A stretch of DNA of 64,000 nucleotides from Streptomyces iconiensis (GCF_028657195.3 NZ_JANCPR020000016.1:1-64000); one strand, 5' to 3'; shown: positions 1 to 8,062, counted from the first letter of the stretch. Program-made: numbers and translations. Notes: generated by a model not told the origin, from the letters alone.

Positions 1-269
1 TCGAGCTGAGCGGCTGGAGGGCCGTGCAGCCGGCGCACCGGCCGCACCGGGGCCGGGTGCGCGGCTGGCGGCACGGCCGCTACTTCGACGGGCCGTACGT
101 GGCCGCCTACGGGGCCGGCGGCGGCAAAGCCACCGTTGCCGAGATGCGGGACGCGATGGGCATCGACTGGACCGACGTACGCGAAGAACTGACCGAAGCC
201 ATCCCACCCGCCTACACCCAGTGGATCGGCCGCGCCTTCCTCGCCTCCCGCATGGAGGTGGCCGCGTGA
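1..269 (+). CDS. DNA methylase-like protein, C-terminal fragment
   Basis: The reading frame is open from the left edge, so the N-terminus lies outside the window. About 89 residues are visible. The end (IPPAYTQWIGRAFL, just before the stop) closely matches the end of the next protein (APPAYTQHIARQFL), a DNA cytosine methyltransferase. This suggests two related methylase genes in tandem. No catalytic motif is visible in this fragment, so the function is inferred from that shared tail only. Its stop overlaps the GTG start of the next gene by 4 bp (GTGA), showing translational coupling. Confidence 0.5.
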   Translation, partial: ELSGWRAVQPAHRPHRGRVRGWRHGRYFDGPYVAAYGAGGGKATVAEMRDAMGIDWTDVREELTEAIPPAYTQWIGRAFLASRMEVAA

Positions 270-895
270 GTGCGCGTGTAATGCCGCTGAGGCGGGCCAA
301 CGGGCTGCGCCTGCTGGATCTGTGCTGCGGCGCCGGGGGCTTGGCCATGGGCTACTACCTTGCCGGGTTCGACGTTGTCGGCGTTGATATCACCCCGCAG
401 CCGAACTATCCCTTCACCTTCCACCAGGCCGACGCGCTCACCTTCCGGCTGGACGGCTTCGACCTGGTGCACGCCTCCTGGCCCTGCCAGCACTTCGCCC
501 GCGTCACCTCCTGGCGAGGCAGCCAGGGCAACCACCCCGACCTGCTCACTCCCGGCCGCGTGCGGCTGGAAGCCTCCGGGATTCCGTGGGTCATCGAGAA
601 CGTGCCCGAAGCACCGGTGCGCCCGGACTACCTGCTGTGCGGCACACAGTTCGGCCTGAACATCCGCCGCCACCGGGCCTTTGAGACCTCCTGGGGCGGC
701 GGCGGTGACCTGGTCGCCCCGTGCTGGCACCGGCCCGGCCTTCTCGCCTTCGCGCACAAGGGCGAGCGCGCCTACGCCGACGCCATGGGCTGCACCTGGA
801 TGACCAACCGCGAGGCCCGCCAGGCCGCACCCCCCGCCTACACCCAGCACATCGCCCGCCAGTTCCTCACCCACGAAGGGAGGGCAGCCGCATGA
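266..895 (+). CDS. Short DNA (cytosine-5-)-methyltransferase
   Basis: 209 residues from GTG 266, chosen because a GGAGG lies about 8 bp upstream and the start overlaps the previous stop. Motif I (DLCCGAGGLAMGY, residues 18-30) is the SAM-binding loop. WPCQ (residues 72-75) carries the catalytic cysteine of motif IV, and ENV (111-113) is motif VI. It is shorter than typical Dcm-type enzymes (over 300 residues), and no clear target-recognition domain is seen before the final AAPPAYTQ segment, which takes the place of motif X. Phage and AICE orphan methylases often have this compact form. It probably protects element DNA or acts without a partner nuclease, since none is visible. It overlaps the next start by 4 bp (ATGA). 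Confidence 0.8.
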   Translation: MSARVMPLRRANGLRLLDLCCGAGGLAMGYYLAGFDVVGVDITPQPNYPFTFHQADALTFRLDGFDLVHASWPCQHFARVTSWRGSQGNHPDLLTPGRVRLEASGIPWVIENVPEAPVRPDYLLCGTQFGLNIRRHRAFETSWGGGGDLVAPCWHRPGLLAFAHKGERAYADAMGCTWMTNREARQAAPPAYTQHIARQFLTHEGRAAA

Positions 896-1731
896 CCACC
901 GACCTGTTGAACGCCGCGCTGGCCGCCGCTGGGCGCGGCCTGCCCGTGCTTCCCCTGCGCAGGGGCAAAGTGCCCTTCGGGAACTGCCCGGCCTGCGTGC
1001 GGAACGTCTGCGGTGGCCGGCCGAACATGAAGACTCCCGGCCCCTGCGCCTGCCCGGCCCCCTGTCACGCCTGGGCCGCCGCCACCACCGACCCCCACAC
1101 CCTCAACTCGCCCGCGTGGGCACGGGTGTGGCGGGAGGCGGCGGCGGTGGCCTACCACCCCGGCGGCGCCGGGCTCACCGTCGTGGACCTCGACCATGCC
1201 GGCGCGGTCGGCTGGGCCCGGACCACGTTGCCGGCCACCCGGACCGTGGCGACCACGCGCGGAGAGCACTGGATCTACCGGGGCGCCATGCGCTCGGTGA
1301 ACGGAGTGCGTGACGGCGTGGACATCAAGTCCACGATGGCCTACGCCCGGTGGCTGGGCCCCGGCGCCGGCACCGTGACGGCGCTACCGGATGCGGTGCG
1401 CGCGCTGGCCGTAAAGGAACCCGCCCCGGTCCGGCCGGCGCCCGTCGTCACCGTGCCCGCAGGGGCCGGGAGCGGAGAGTGCCCGCACCGCACGCCGGTC
1501 TTCCTTGAGCGTGGCATCGCCATGGCCGTGCAGTGCATCTCCGAGGCGCGCAGCGCGGTGCACGCGAACGTCTACCGCTCGTTCCTCGCCGTGCTCTCCA
1601 CGCACGGCGGGTGCGGCTGCCTCACCGAGAACCACATCAACCGGCTGTTCGCTGCCGCGCAGGCCAGGGGCGAGAGCGCCCGGCACTGCGCCGACGCGTG
1701 GAACAACGCCCGCACCCGACTGGGGGTGTAG
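892..1731 (+). CDS. Bifunctional primase-polymerase (Prim-Pol, AEP superfamily)
   Basis: 279 residues from ATG 892. The N-terminal half looks like the prim-pol domain of archaeo-eukaryotic primases: VDLDH (residues 98-102) supplies the paired metal-binding aspartates and TRGEHWIYR (about 122-130) the conserved histidine. A cysteine cluster (C32, C35, C40, C52, C54, C58) inserted early could bind zinc. The C-terminal 100 residues hold a helical region with another small Cys cluster (HGGCGC). The downstream gene supplies a P-loop ATPase, and together they make the usual replication pair of Prim-Pol AICEs and some phages. The gene is coupled to the methylase (4-bp overlap) and is followed after 2 bp by the ATPase. 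Confidence 0.75.
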   Translation: MTTDLLNAALAAAGRGLPVLPLRRGKVPFGNCPACVRNVCGGRPNMKTPGPCACPAPCHAWAAATTDPHTLNSPAWARVWREAAAVAYHPGGAGLTVVDLDHAGAVGWARTTLPATRTVATTRGEHWIYRGAMRSVNGVRDGVDIKSTMAYARWLGPGAGTVTALPDAVRALAVKEPAPVRPAPVVTVPAGAGSGECPHRTPVFLERGIAMAVQCISEARSAVHANVYRSFLAVLSTHGGCGCLTENHINRLFAAAQARGESARHCADAWNNARTRLGV

Positions 1732-1733
1732 CC

Positions 1734-3209
1734 ATGCCCGACGAGGAAAAGACTCCTGGCCGTGAGGTCATCACCGACTACGCGCAATCCCACTTCCGCT
1801 ACTTCCGCACTGCCGACGGGACCGTGTACGCGCAGAAGAACGGCCACCCCGTCGCCCGCCCCATCCGCTCCCAGGGCACAACCGGCAGCCACCGGCAGGA
1901 ACTCATGGTCGGCCTCTACCGCGACGGATGCGGCGTGTTCAACGGAACCGCTCTGAAGGAGGCGTTGGACTTGATCGAAGCACTCGCACTCACCGAGGAC
2001 GTGCAGCCCGTGAACATCCGCGTCGCGCCCGGATTCGACGGGGCAACCTGGCTGGACCTGGGCCGCGCCGATGGGCAGTCCGTCCGTATCCACCCCACCG
2101 GCTGGGACATCACCACCCCCGACCCCCGTGAGGTGTGCTGGCGGCGCACCCAGCTCACCGGGGAACTCCCCCTGCCGGCCAAGGACAACGACGGCAAGGG
2201 CATCGACCTGCTCCTGCGGCTGTGCAACTTCGCCGGCGCGGAGACCGAATGCCTGGCCCTCGCCTGGCTGATCGGCTGCCTGGGCCCGTCCGTGCCGGTT
2301 CCCGCGCCGTTCCTCACCGGTCCGCAGGGTGCGGGTAAGTCCACGGGCGGGCGGATGCTTATCAGGGTCATCGAGGGCATGAGCGGTGATCTGCGCCGGG
2401 CGCCGAAGGATGAGGAGAACCTGATCGCGGCGGTGGCGGCAGGGTGGGTGACCGCGCTGGACAACCTCTCGCACATGACTCCGGACCTGTCGGATGCGAT
2501 GTGCTGCATCGTCACCGGGGCCGAGAACGTCAAGCGCGCTCTGTTCACCGACGGGGATGTCTTCCGCGCCCGCTACCGCCGTCCCCTGCTGCTGACCGGC
2601 ATCGACGTGGGGGTCATCCGGCCCGACCTCGCTGAACGGCTCCTGCCGTTGCGGCTGGAGCGGCCAAAGGTCCGCCGCACCGAGGCGGAGCTGTGGGCGG
2701 AGTACGCGGAGGTGCTGCCCGTGGTTCTCGGGTCCCTTCTCGACCTCACGGTCAAGGTCCGCGCGGCCGAAGCGGAGACCCCAACGGATCTGCGGATGGC
2801 GGACTTCGCGCACCTGTGCGCGCAGCTCGACGCGGCGACCGGCTTCGGAGCGCTGGCCGCCTACCGTGCCCGCCTGGACGACCTCAACGACGACGTGATC
2901 GAGGGGGACCTGCTCGCGCAGACCGTCCTCCAACACGCCGCCACCATCGAGCCGGGCGCAGAGCAGCGGATGACATCCACCGAGTGGCTGGCCTGCCTCA
3001 GTCGCCTCTACAGCGGCGAGGACCTGCGTCCTCTGCCCAAAGGGTGGCCGACCACGGGCAAAGTCCTCTCCGACCGCCTCAAGCGCCTTCAGCCCACCCT
3101 CGCCGCCCGTGGCGTGCTCATCGACTCCGGACGCACCTTTGAGGGCCGCTACCTCGAAATGACCCGCCAACCGACCCCGCCCCCGAGTGAACAGAAGCGG
3201 ATGTTCTGA
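1734..3209 (+). CDS. P-loop ATPase / putative replicative helicase of the element
   Basis: 491 residues from ATG 1734, two bases after the primase-polymerase stop. A Walker A motif GPQGAGKST has its lysine at K202, and a likely Walker B ends in D243 (VTALDN). An arginine-rich segment follows (FRARYRRPLLLTG). The layout resembles the superfamily 3-like or phage P4-like ATPase that partners Prim-Pol proteins in AICEs. The 160 N-terminal residues match no motif I recognise and may bind DNA or the primase. The probable role is melting and unwinding of the iteron-containing origin just downstream. A strong hairpin follows the stop after 18 bp. Confidence 0.65.
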   Translation: MPDEEKTPGREVITDYAQSHFRYFRTADGTVYAQKNGHPVARPIRSQGTTGSHRQELMVGLYRDGCGVFNGTALKEALDLIEALALTEDVQPVNIRVAPGFDGATWLDLGRADGQSVRIHPTGWDITTPDPREVCWRRTQLTGELPLPAKDNDGKGIDLLLRLCNFAGAETECLALAWLIGCLGPSVPVPAPFLTGPQGAGKSTGGRMLIRVIEGMSGDLRRAPKDEENLIAAVAAGWVTALDNLSHMTPDLSDAMCCIVTGAENVKRALFTDGDVFRARYRRPLLLTGIDVGVIRPDLAERLLPLRLERPKVRRTEAELWAEYAEVLPVVLGSLLDLTVKVRAAEAETPTDLRMADFAHLCAQLDAATGFGALAAYRARLDDLNDDVIEGDLLAQTVLQHAATIEPGAEQRMTSTEWLACLSRLYSGEDLRPLPKGWPTTGKVLSDRLKRLQPTLAARGVLIDSGRTFEGRYLEMTRQPTPPPSEQKRMF

Positions 3210-3227
3210 CCGCCGCTCGTTCGGACA

Positions 3228-3274
3228 AGCAAGAAGAGCACCACGGTCGCAACGAGGGTGGTGCTCTTCTTGCT
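3228..3274 (+). terminator. Hairpin terminator after the replication genes
   Basis: A perfect 17-bp inverted repeat: arm 3228-3244 (AGCAAGAAGAGCACCAC), 13-nt loop, arm 3258-3274. It starts 18 bp after the helicase stop. The right arm ends in CTTCTTGCTGTT, so a short T-rich tail follows on the + strand. It probably ends the methylase-primase-helicase operon and insulates the repeat array downstream. Confidence 0.75.
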
Positions 3275-3292
3275 GTTCGGCGCCGTGCGCCG

Positions 3293-3335
3293 CTCAAAAG
3301 ACGTGCCGCGCAGCGGCTCCTTCTCACGTCTTGAG
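3293..3335. repeat. Second, imperfect inverted repeat
   Basis: Arms CTCAAAAGACGTG (3293-3305) and CACGTCTTGAG (3325-3335) pair apart from two extra A residues in the left arm. The loop itself contains a smaller GCCG/CGGC hairpin. It lies between the terminator hairpin and the iteron-like array and could be part of the origin, such as a single-strand initiation site, or a second terminator. No coding capacity is apparent. Confidence 0.5.
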
Positions 3336-3386
3336 CCGCCCGCACCACAACAGACACCCCTCTCTTTTTCCTAAGTAGAGGGACGC

Positions 3387-3595
3387 TGCGTCATGTGCGT
3401 CATGCGAGCCGAAAAACGGCCCCTGACCTGCTGCTACAGCCATGACGCAGAGGGCAACCCCTGCGTCATGGCTGCGTCATGTGCGTCATGGAAGCCGGAC
3501 CACCTGCGTCATGGATGACGCAGACCAAGCCCTCTGCGTCATCCCAAAACCGCAGGTCAGACACCGTGCATGACGCAGATGACGCACATGACGCA
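3387..3595. repeat. Iteron-like array (12 copies of TGCGTCAT in both orientations), candidate replication origin
   Basis: Forward copies start at 3387, 3396, 3462, 3473, 3482, 3505 and 3535. Inverted copies (ATGACGCA core) are at 3441-3449, 3515-3522, 3569-3577, 3579-3586 and 3587-3595. Nine extend to the nonamer TGCGTCATG or its complement. Some are spaced 9-11 bp, about one helical turn. The array fills the 476-bp gap between the helicase and the Xis-like gene, the usual place for an iteron origin or a binding site for the element's replication protein or Xis. The function is inferred from repeat geometry and context only. Confidence 0.8.
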
Positions 3596-3685
3596 GAAAT
3601 CCGCACCTCAGACACACGCGCAGAGCCGCTCGCGGCACCCGAACCCACCGCGTAGACCCCACCCCAACCGACGAGGAGTCGCACC

Positions 3686-3874
3686 ATGGCCCGCCCCAAG
3701 ATGCTCAAACTCCCCGAAGTCCTCGAAGAGATCGGCATGAGCCGCCCCGCCTTCTACCGCATGCGCGCACGCGGCCAGGCCCCAAAGCTCATCAAGCTTC
3801 CGAACGGCCATATTCGCGTGCGCCGCAGCGACCTTGACGACTGGTGGGACCGCCACGAGGACGAAGCCGCCTGA
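3686..3874 (+). CDS. xis: AlpA/Xis-type helix-turn-helix protein (excisionase)
   Basis: 62 residues from ATG 3686, with GAGGAG about 10 bp upstream. The sequence has the winged-helix pattern of MerR-like excisionases: LPEVLEEIGMSRPAFYRMRARG (residues 9-30, a helix-turn-helix) then IRVRRSDLDDWWDRHED. It lies 57 bp before the integrase. In AICEs this partner bends att DNA and drives integrase toward excision. The many inverted repeats just upstream could include its binding sites. Identification as Xis rests on size, fold and position. Confidence 0.75.
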   Translation: MARPKMLKLPEVLEEIGMSRPAFYRMRARGQAPKLIKLPNGHIRVRRSDLDDWWDRHEDEAA

Positions 3875-3931
3875 CCAACCATCCATACGGGGCCCGGCTC
3901 GCGCCGGGTCCCGCTCAGTGAAAGGCCCCGA

Positions 3932-5359
3932 ATGGGCAGCACGTACGACGTTCGTATCTGGGCCGTGCGGCAGCGCAGGGACCGCAAGCAGGCTTCAGCG
4001 GAACTCCGCTGGAAGACGGGCAGCACGCCGCACTCGCAGACCTTCCAGACCAAGACCCTCGCCGACGGCCGCCGGGCGGAGCTGCTGCGAGCTGTGCACG
4101 CCGGCGAGCCGTTCGACGAGGAGACCGGCGTACCGGTCAAGGAGCTGCGGGACCGAAACGATGTGAGCTGGTACCAGCACGCTCGCGACTACATCGCGAT
4201 GAAGTGGCCTCACTCCCCCGGTTCCACCCGTCGGACGCTGGCTGAAGCGATGGCGACCGTCACCCCGGCGCTGGTGAAGGACACCAAGGGCATGGCTGAC
4301 GCCGAGACAGTGCGCACAGCGCTTTATGGCTGGGCCTTCAACATCACGCGACGAGATGAGGAACCGCCTGCCGACGTGGCCAAGGTGCTCGACTGGTTCG
4401 AGCGGAAGTCGCTGCCGACATCGACACTGTCCGACCGAATGCGCGTCCGGTCGGCCCTGGAAGCTCTCACCAAGAAGCTGGACGGTACAACGGCTGCGGC
4501 GAGCACCATCCGCCGGAAGCGGGCCATCTTCCACAACGCGCTCGGCTACGCGGTGGAGGCCGAGCGACTGCCCGCGAACCCCCTCCCCCAGGTTCAGTGG
4601 AAGGCCCCTGAGCAGGTGGCGGAGGAGGTAGATCCTGCCTGCGTACCGGGACCGCGCCAGGCGGCGGCCCTGCTCGACACCGTGCGGACGCAGTCCCCGC
4701 GTGGCCGTCACCTGGTGGCGTTCTTCGGCTGCATGTACTTCGCTGCGGCACGGCCGGCGGAGGTCATCGGGCTCCGTCGGGACGACTGCGACCTGCCGCG
4801 CCGTGGGTGGGGCACGCTGCGACTGCGGGAGACGCATCCCCGATCCGGTTCGGCATGGACCGATACCGGCAAGCCGCACGACAAGCGGGGGTTGAAGCAC
4901 CGGCCCCGCAAGGCGGTGCGGGTGGTCCCCATCCCCCCAGACCTGGTGGCGCTTCTGCGCTGGCACATCACCGCGTACGGCGTCGCTCCTGACGGCCGCC
5001 TCTTCCGGACGCTACGCGGCGGGCTCATCCAGGACACCGGGTACGGAGAGGTCTGGGCCGAAGCCCGGAAGCGCGCTCTGACACCCGCCCAGCACGCCTC
5101 TCCGCTGGCCAAACGACCGTATGACCTCCGCCACGCGGCCGTGTCCATGTGGCTCAGTTCCGGGGTGGAGCCACAGGCAGTTGCCCAGCGCGCCGGCCAC
5201 AGCGTGGCCGTGCTGTTCCGCGTCTACGCCAAGTGTCTTGACGGGGCGGCGGCGGATGCGAACGCCCGGATCGAAGCCGCGCTGCGGGATGGCCAGCAGC
5301 CCTCGGGGGCTGCCCCACGGGGGTCCCACACGCGCTGGTCAGTACGTGATTCAGGGTGA
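3932..5359 (+). CDS. int: Tyrosine recombinase / site-specific integrase
   Basis: 475 residues from ATG 3932, preceded by GAAAGG. The catalytic domain occupies roughly residues 225-455. Box I arginine is R274 (AAARPAEVIGLR), box II is YDLRH with R400, the box III histidine is H423 (RAGHS), and the nucleophile is Y432 (FRVYAK). The usual first histidine of HxxR is a tyrosine here (Y397), which is common among actinobacterial integrases. The N-terminal 60 residues look like an arm-binding domain, followed by a core-binding SAM-like domain. The stop lies about 100 bp from the 3' end of tRNA-Tyr, so the tRNA is the probable attachment target. Confidence 0.93.
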   Translation: MGSTYDVRIWAVRQRRDRKQASAELRWKTGSTPHSQTFQTKTLADGRRAELLRAVHAGEPFDEETGVPVKELRDRNDVSWYQHARDYIAMKWPHSPGSTRRTLAEAMATVTPALVKDTKGMADAETVRTALYGWAFNITRRDEEPPADVAKVLDWFERKSLPTSTLSDRMRVRSALEALTKKLDGTTAAASTIRRKRAIFHNALGYAVEAERLPANPLPQVQWKAPEQVAEEVDPACVPGPRQAAALLDTVRTQSPRGRHLVAFFGCMYFAAARPAEVIGLRRDDCDLPRRGWGTLRLRETHPRSGSAWTDTGKPHDKRGLKHRPRKAVRVVPIPPDLVALLRWHITAYGVAPDGRLFRTLRGGLIQDTGYGEVWAEARKRALTPAQHASPLAKRPYDLRHAAVSMWLSSGVEPQAVAQRAGHSVAVLFRVYAKCLDGAAADANARIEAALRDGQQPSGAAPRGSHTRWSVRDSG

Positions 5360-5412
5360 GACACACCGGGATATTCCGCATATCCCGCCCCTGCAGCCGA
5401 ACCGGACAGCAG

Positions 5413-5454
5413 AAGGGGCCCGTGACCAGCTTTTCCGCTGGTCACGGGCCCCTT
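5413..5454 (-). terminator. Hairpin between integrase and tRNA-Tyr
   Basis: A perfect 18-bp stem: AAGGGGCCCGTGACCAGC (5413-5430), loop TTTTCC, and its complement (5437-5454). It is eight bases beyond the tRNA 3' end on the minus strand, so it most likely terminates the tRNA transcript. It can also stop integrase transcription from the other side. If att extends past the tRNA, this hairpin may have a copy at the far end of the element. Confidence 0.8.
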
Positions 5455-5462
5455 CAATACTG

Positions 5463-5544
5463 TGGCGGCGCTAGGATTCGAACCTAGGAAGGCTAAGCCG
5501 GCAGATTTACAGTCTGCTCCCTTTGGCCGCTCGGGCACACCGCC
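5463..5544 (-). tRNA. tRNA-Tyr (GTA anticodon)
   Basis: Read on the minus strand, the gene begins GGCGGTG and ends CGCCGCC plus discriminator A, which pair as a 7-bp acceptor stem. The anticodon loop reads CTGTAAA, giving GTA. The T arm contains GGTTCGAATCC. A long variable arm between them marks a class II tRNA, as expected for bacterial tRNA-Tyr. CCA is not encoded. The gene is intact although an element has integrated at its 3' end, as expected when the element restores the 3' half. This is the integration target type used by SLP1. Confidence 0.95.
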
Positions 5545-5753
5545 TGGGATTGCTGCCTGGCGCTCGCGTGAGGCGGTGCGCCGTGGCAACGGTGTAAACC
5601 ATACCCGATGGCGGGGGGTGGTTCGCCACCCGGTTGATCAGCCGCCGCACGGACGGCGGCGCGGTCCCGCGTGAGGTGTGGGTGGCTAGGCTTGCCGCAC
5701 GGTCCGCCGGGGACCGCCATTCCGACACACTACGTACGAGGAGCCAACTCACC

Positions 5754-6242
5754 ATGGCCGACTCCAGTTTCGACGTCGTCTCGAAGGTCGAGCGGCAGGA
5801 GGTCGACAACGCGCTGCACCAGGCGGCGAAGGAGATCTCCCAGCGTTACGACTTCAAGGGTGTGGACGCCTCGATCGACTGGTCGGGCGAGAAGATCGAG
5901 ATGCGGGCGAACTCGGAGGAGCGGGTGAAGGCTGTGCTCGACATCTTCCAGTCGAAGCTCGTCAAGCGGGGCATTTCGCTCAAGGCCCTGGAGACCGGGG
6001 AGCCGCAGGCGTCCGGCAAGGAGTACCGGATCACTGGTTCGCTCCAGCAGGGGATCTCGCAGGACAACGCGAAGAAGGTCGCGAAGATCATCCGGGACGA
6101 GGGCCCCAAGGGCGTCAAGGCTCAGGTCCAGGGCGACGAGCTGCGCGTCTCCGCCAAGAGCAGGGACAGCCTTCAGGAAGTGATCGCGCTGCTGAAGGGC
6201 AAGGATCTCGACTTCGCCCTGCAGTTCGAGAACTACCGCTGA
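5754..6242 (+). CDS. yajQ: YajQ family nucleotide-binding protein
   Basis: 162 residues from ATG 5754, chosen because GAGGAG lies about 11 bp upstream and the protein begins MADSSFDVVSKVERQEVDNA, the family's conserved N-terminus. Length matches the family (about 160-165). YajQ proteins are small cytosolic proteins with two ferredoxin-like domains that bind nucleotides; some bind cyclic di-GMP and act as effectors. The gene is monocistronic and runs toward the exporter gene; the two stops overlap by 10 bp tail to tail (6233-6242). Confidence 0.93.
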   Translation: MADSSFDVVSKVERQEVDNALHQAAKEISQRYDFKGVDASIDWSGEKIEMRANSEERVKAVLDIFQSKLVKRGISLKALETGEPQASGKEYRITGSLQQGISQDNAKKVAKIIRDEGPKGVKAQVQGDELRVSAKSRDSLQEVIALLKGKDLDFALQFENYR

Positions 6243-7978
6243 CTGTACGGCGCTTCCTGAGCGGCCACGTCCCCGACGGGCGTGGCCGCTTCCGTGTGTA
6301 CGGGGGCGGCACCGCTCGCGTCACCCGCGCCCCCTGAGCCTCCGCCCGCGTGCGCCGCGTCGTCCGGAGCCAGGTCGTCCGGAGCCGCGTCGTCCGGGGC
6401 ATCGGTGCCGCCCGCGTTGCCTATGCCGACCCCGTACTGACCGCCCGTGGCGCCCGCGTGGCGGAGTCGGCGGAAGCTGAGCAGGGCTGCGGCGAGGCTG
6501 ACGGTCAGGCCGGCGACGGCCGCCGTGCGCATGCCGTGGGTGAAGGCGTCGCGGGCCGCGGTGAGGACGGCTTCGCCTGCCTGGCCGGGGAGTTGGTCGC
6601 TGACGGCGACTGCTCCGCCGAGGGTCTCGCGGGCGTGCTCGACGGCGGACGCGGGAACGGAGGACGGGACGGCGTCGGTGAACTCGCGGCGGTAGACGGC
6701 CGTTCCGACGCTGCCGAGCAGGGCCATGCCGAGCGCTCCGCCGAACTCCTGGACGCATTCGAGCAGTCCGGAGGCCGCACCCGCCTGTTCGGGCGGGGCC
6801 GTACCGACGACGAGGTCGGTGATGAGGGTGGAGACCATGGCGACACCTGTCGCGTAGACCCCGGCGCCTATGAGGATGCCCCACAGCGGGGTGTCGGACT
6901 GGAGGCGGGAGAGGGCCAGGAATCCCGCTGCCGCGACGGCGAATCCGGCGCCGATGATGTACGCGCGGTTGATCCGCCGCGCGAGCTGCACGCTGAGCGG
7001 GGCCGCTATACCGACACCTAGTGAGGGCACGAGGCTCCACAGGGCCGCGCGGAGTGGGCTCATGCCCAGGACCGATTGCAGGTACTGGGTGGTGAAGATC
7101 GCGAAGCCGACCATGATGAACATCGCCACGAGGTTGGTGGCCACCGCGGCGCCGAATCCGGGCCGCCGGAAGAGCGTCAGGTCGAGCAGCGGGTGCGTGA
7201 CGGTGCGTTGGCGGTGCACGAAGTAAAGCCCGACCGCGCCGCCGGCTGCGAGGGCGAGCACGGAGGTGGGCGCGTACCCGTCGGCGGCCAGTTCCTTGAT
7301 GCCGTAGATCACCGGGAGGATCGCGGCGAGGGAGAGCAGGGAGCTGAGCCAGTCGAAGCGGCCGGCACCGGGGTTTCTGAACTCGGGGACCAGCACCGGT
7401 GCGAGCGCGAGCAGCAGAACCATCGCCGGCAGGTTGACCAGAAAGACCGAGCCCCACCAGAAGTGCTCCAGGAGCACGCCGCTGATGACGGGGCCGACCG
7501 CGACGCCCCCGACCATGACGGCCGACCAGATGGAGATGGCGGTCGCGCGCTGGCGTGCGTCGTGGAAGAGGTTCCGGATCAGCGCGAGCGTGGAGGGCAT
7601 CAGGGTCGCTCCGCCGACGCCGAGGAGGGCGCGGGCCCCTATGAGCATTTCGGGGCTGGTGGCGTAGGCGGCGAGGACCGAGGCCAGGCCGAAGGCGAGC
7701 GCGCCGCTCAGCAGCAGCCTGCGGCGCCCTATCCGGTCGCCGAGCGCGCCCATGGTGAGCAGGAGACCACCGAGCACGAAGCCGTAGATGTCGAAGATCC
7801 ACAGCTGTTCCGTCGCGCTGGGCGCCAGTTCTCGGGAGATGAAGGGGACGGCGAAGTACAGGACCGAGACATCCATGGAGACCAGAAGCAGCGCCAGGAG
7901 GAGGACGAGGAGGGCCGTCCACTCCCGGCGCCCAGCGGTGGCGGCGTGCACGGCAGCACGCGGCGGCGGTGTGACCAT
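6233..7978 (-). CDS. MFS drug exporter, DHA2 (14-TM, EmrB/QacA) family
   Basis: 581 residues from ATG 7978. The N-terminus has the family pattern VSMDVSVLYFAVPFI (TM1), then GALGDRIGRRRLL (MFS motif A between TM2 and TM3) and GVGGATLMPSTLALIRNLF. About 14 hydrophobic segments are present to residue 510, followed by a disordered tail of some 70 residues with APDD-type repeats. It probably exports cationic or hydrophobic drugs by proton antiport. A TetR gene is divergent, and the promoter between them overlaps inverted repeats, so the exporter is probably repressed by that TetR and induced by its ligand. The tail end overlaps yajQ by 10 bp. Confidence 0.9.
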   Translation of the reverse strand: MVTPPPRAAVHAATAGRREWTALLVLLLALLLVSMDVSVLYFAVPFISRELAPSATEQLWIFDIYGFVLGGLLLTMGALGDRIGRRRLLLSGALAFGLASVLAAYATSPEMLIGARALLGVGGATLMPSTLALIRNLFHDARQRATAISIWSAVMVGGVAVGPVISGVLLEHFWWGSVFLVNLPAMVLLLALAPVLVPEFRNPGAGRFDWLSSLLSLAAILPVIYGIKELAADGYAPTSVLALAAGGAVGLYFVHRQRTVTHPLLDLTLFRRPGFGAAVATNLVAMFIMVGFAIFTTQYLQSVLGMSPLRAALWSLVPSLGVGIAAPLSVQLARRINRAYIIGAGFAVAAAGFLALSRLQSDTPLWGILIGAGVYATGVAMVSTLITDLVVGTAPPEQAGAASGLLECVQEFGGALGMALLGSVGTAVYRREFTDAVPSSVPASAVEHARETLGGAVAVSDQLPGQAGEAVLTAARDAFTHGMRTAAVAGLTVSLAAALLSFRRLRHAGATGGQYGVGIGNAGGTDAPDDAAPDDLAPDDAAHAGGGSGGAGDASGAAPVHTEAATPVGDVAAQEAPYSQR

Positions 7979-7985
7979 GCGCAGA

Positions 7986-8039
7986 ACTATACGTACGTCT
8001 AAGACGCTTGTCTATGACGTTTGTGTAAGACGCCCGTCT
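7986..8039 (-). promoter_or_regulatory. Exporter promoter with overlapping TetR-type operators
   Basis: On the minus strand a -35 TAGACA (8009-8014) and -10 TATAGT (7986-7991) are separated by 17 bp. The -10 ends only 7 bp from the ATG at 7978, so the message is probably leaderless. Two AGAC-NNNN-GTCT dyads (8002-8013 and 8028-8039) lie 26 bp apart, and an 11-bp palindrome CGTCTAAGACG (7996-8006) overlaps the first. The first sits in the spacer and -35, so repressor binding would block transcription. The second lies near the start of tetR (8063), allowing autoregulation. Binding by the adjacent TetR is inferred. Confidence 0.7.
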
Positions 8040-8062
8040 AGGCGCTGCGGTACCGTCTGGGC

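Larger units (their letters stand above)
1..5544 (+). mobile_element. Right end of an integrative element (Prim-Pol AICE type) inserted at tRNA-Tyr
   Basis: The genes read toward the tRNA: methylase-like genes, primase-polymerase, P-loop ATPase, iteron-like repeats, small excisionase-like HTH protein, tyrosine integrase, then the 3' end of tRNA-Tyr. Integrase next to a tRNA 3' end is the standard boundary of actinomycete integrative conjugative elements, and a primase-polymerase is one of the replication protein types known in AICEs. SLP1 of S. coelicolor also uses a tRNA-Tyr gene. No FtsK/Tra, spread or phage structural genes are visible because the element continues left of position 1. A phage satellite or defective plasmid is therefore not excluded. 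The exact att core cannot be fixed without the other end. Confidence 0.75.

Noticed and set aside
1..5544. Prophage
   Set aside because: No capsid, tail, terminase or lysis genes are visible in this portion; the gene set fits an AICE better, though the left part is missing.
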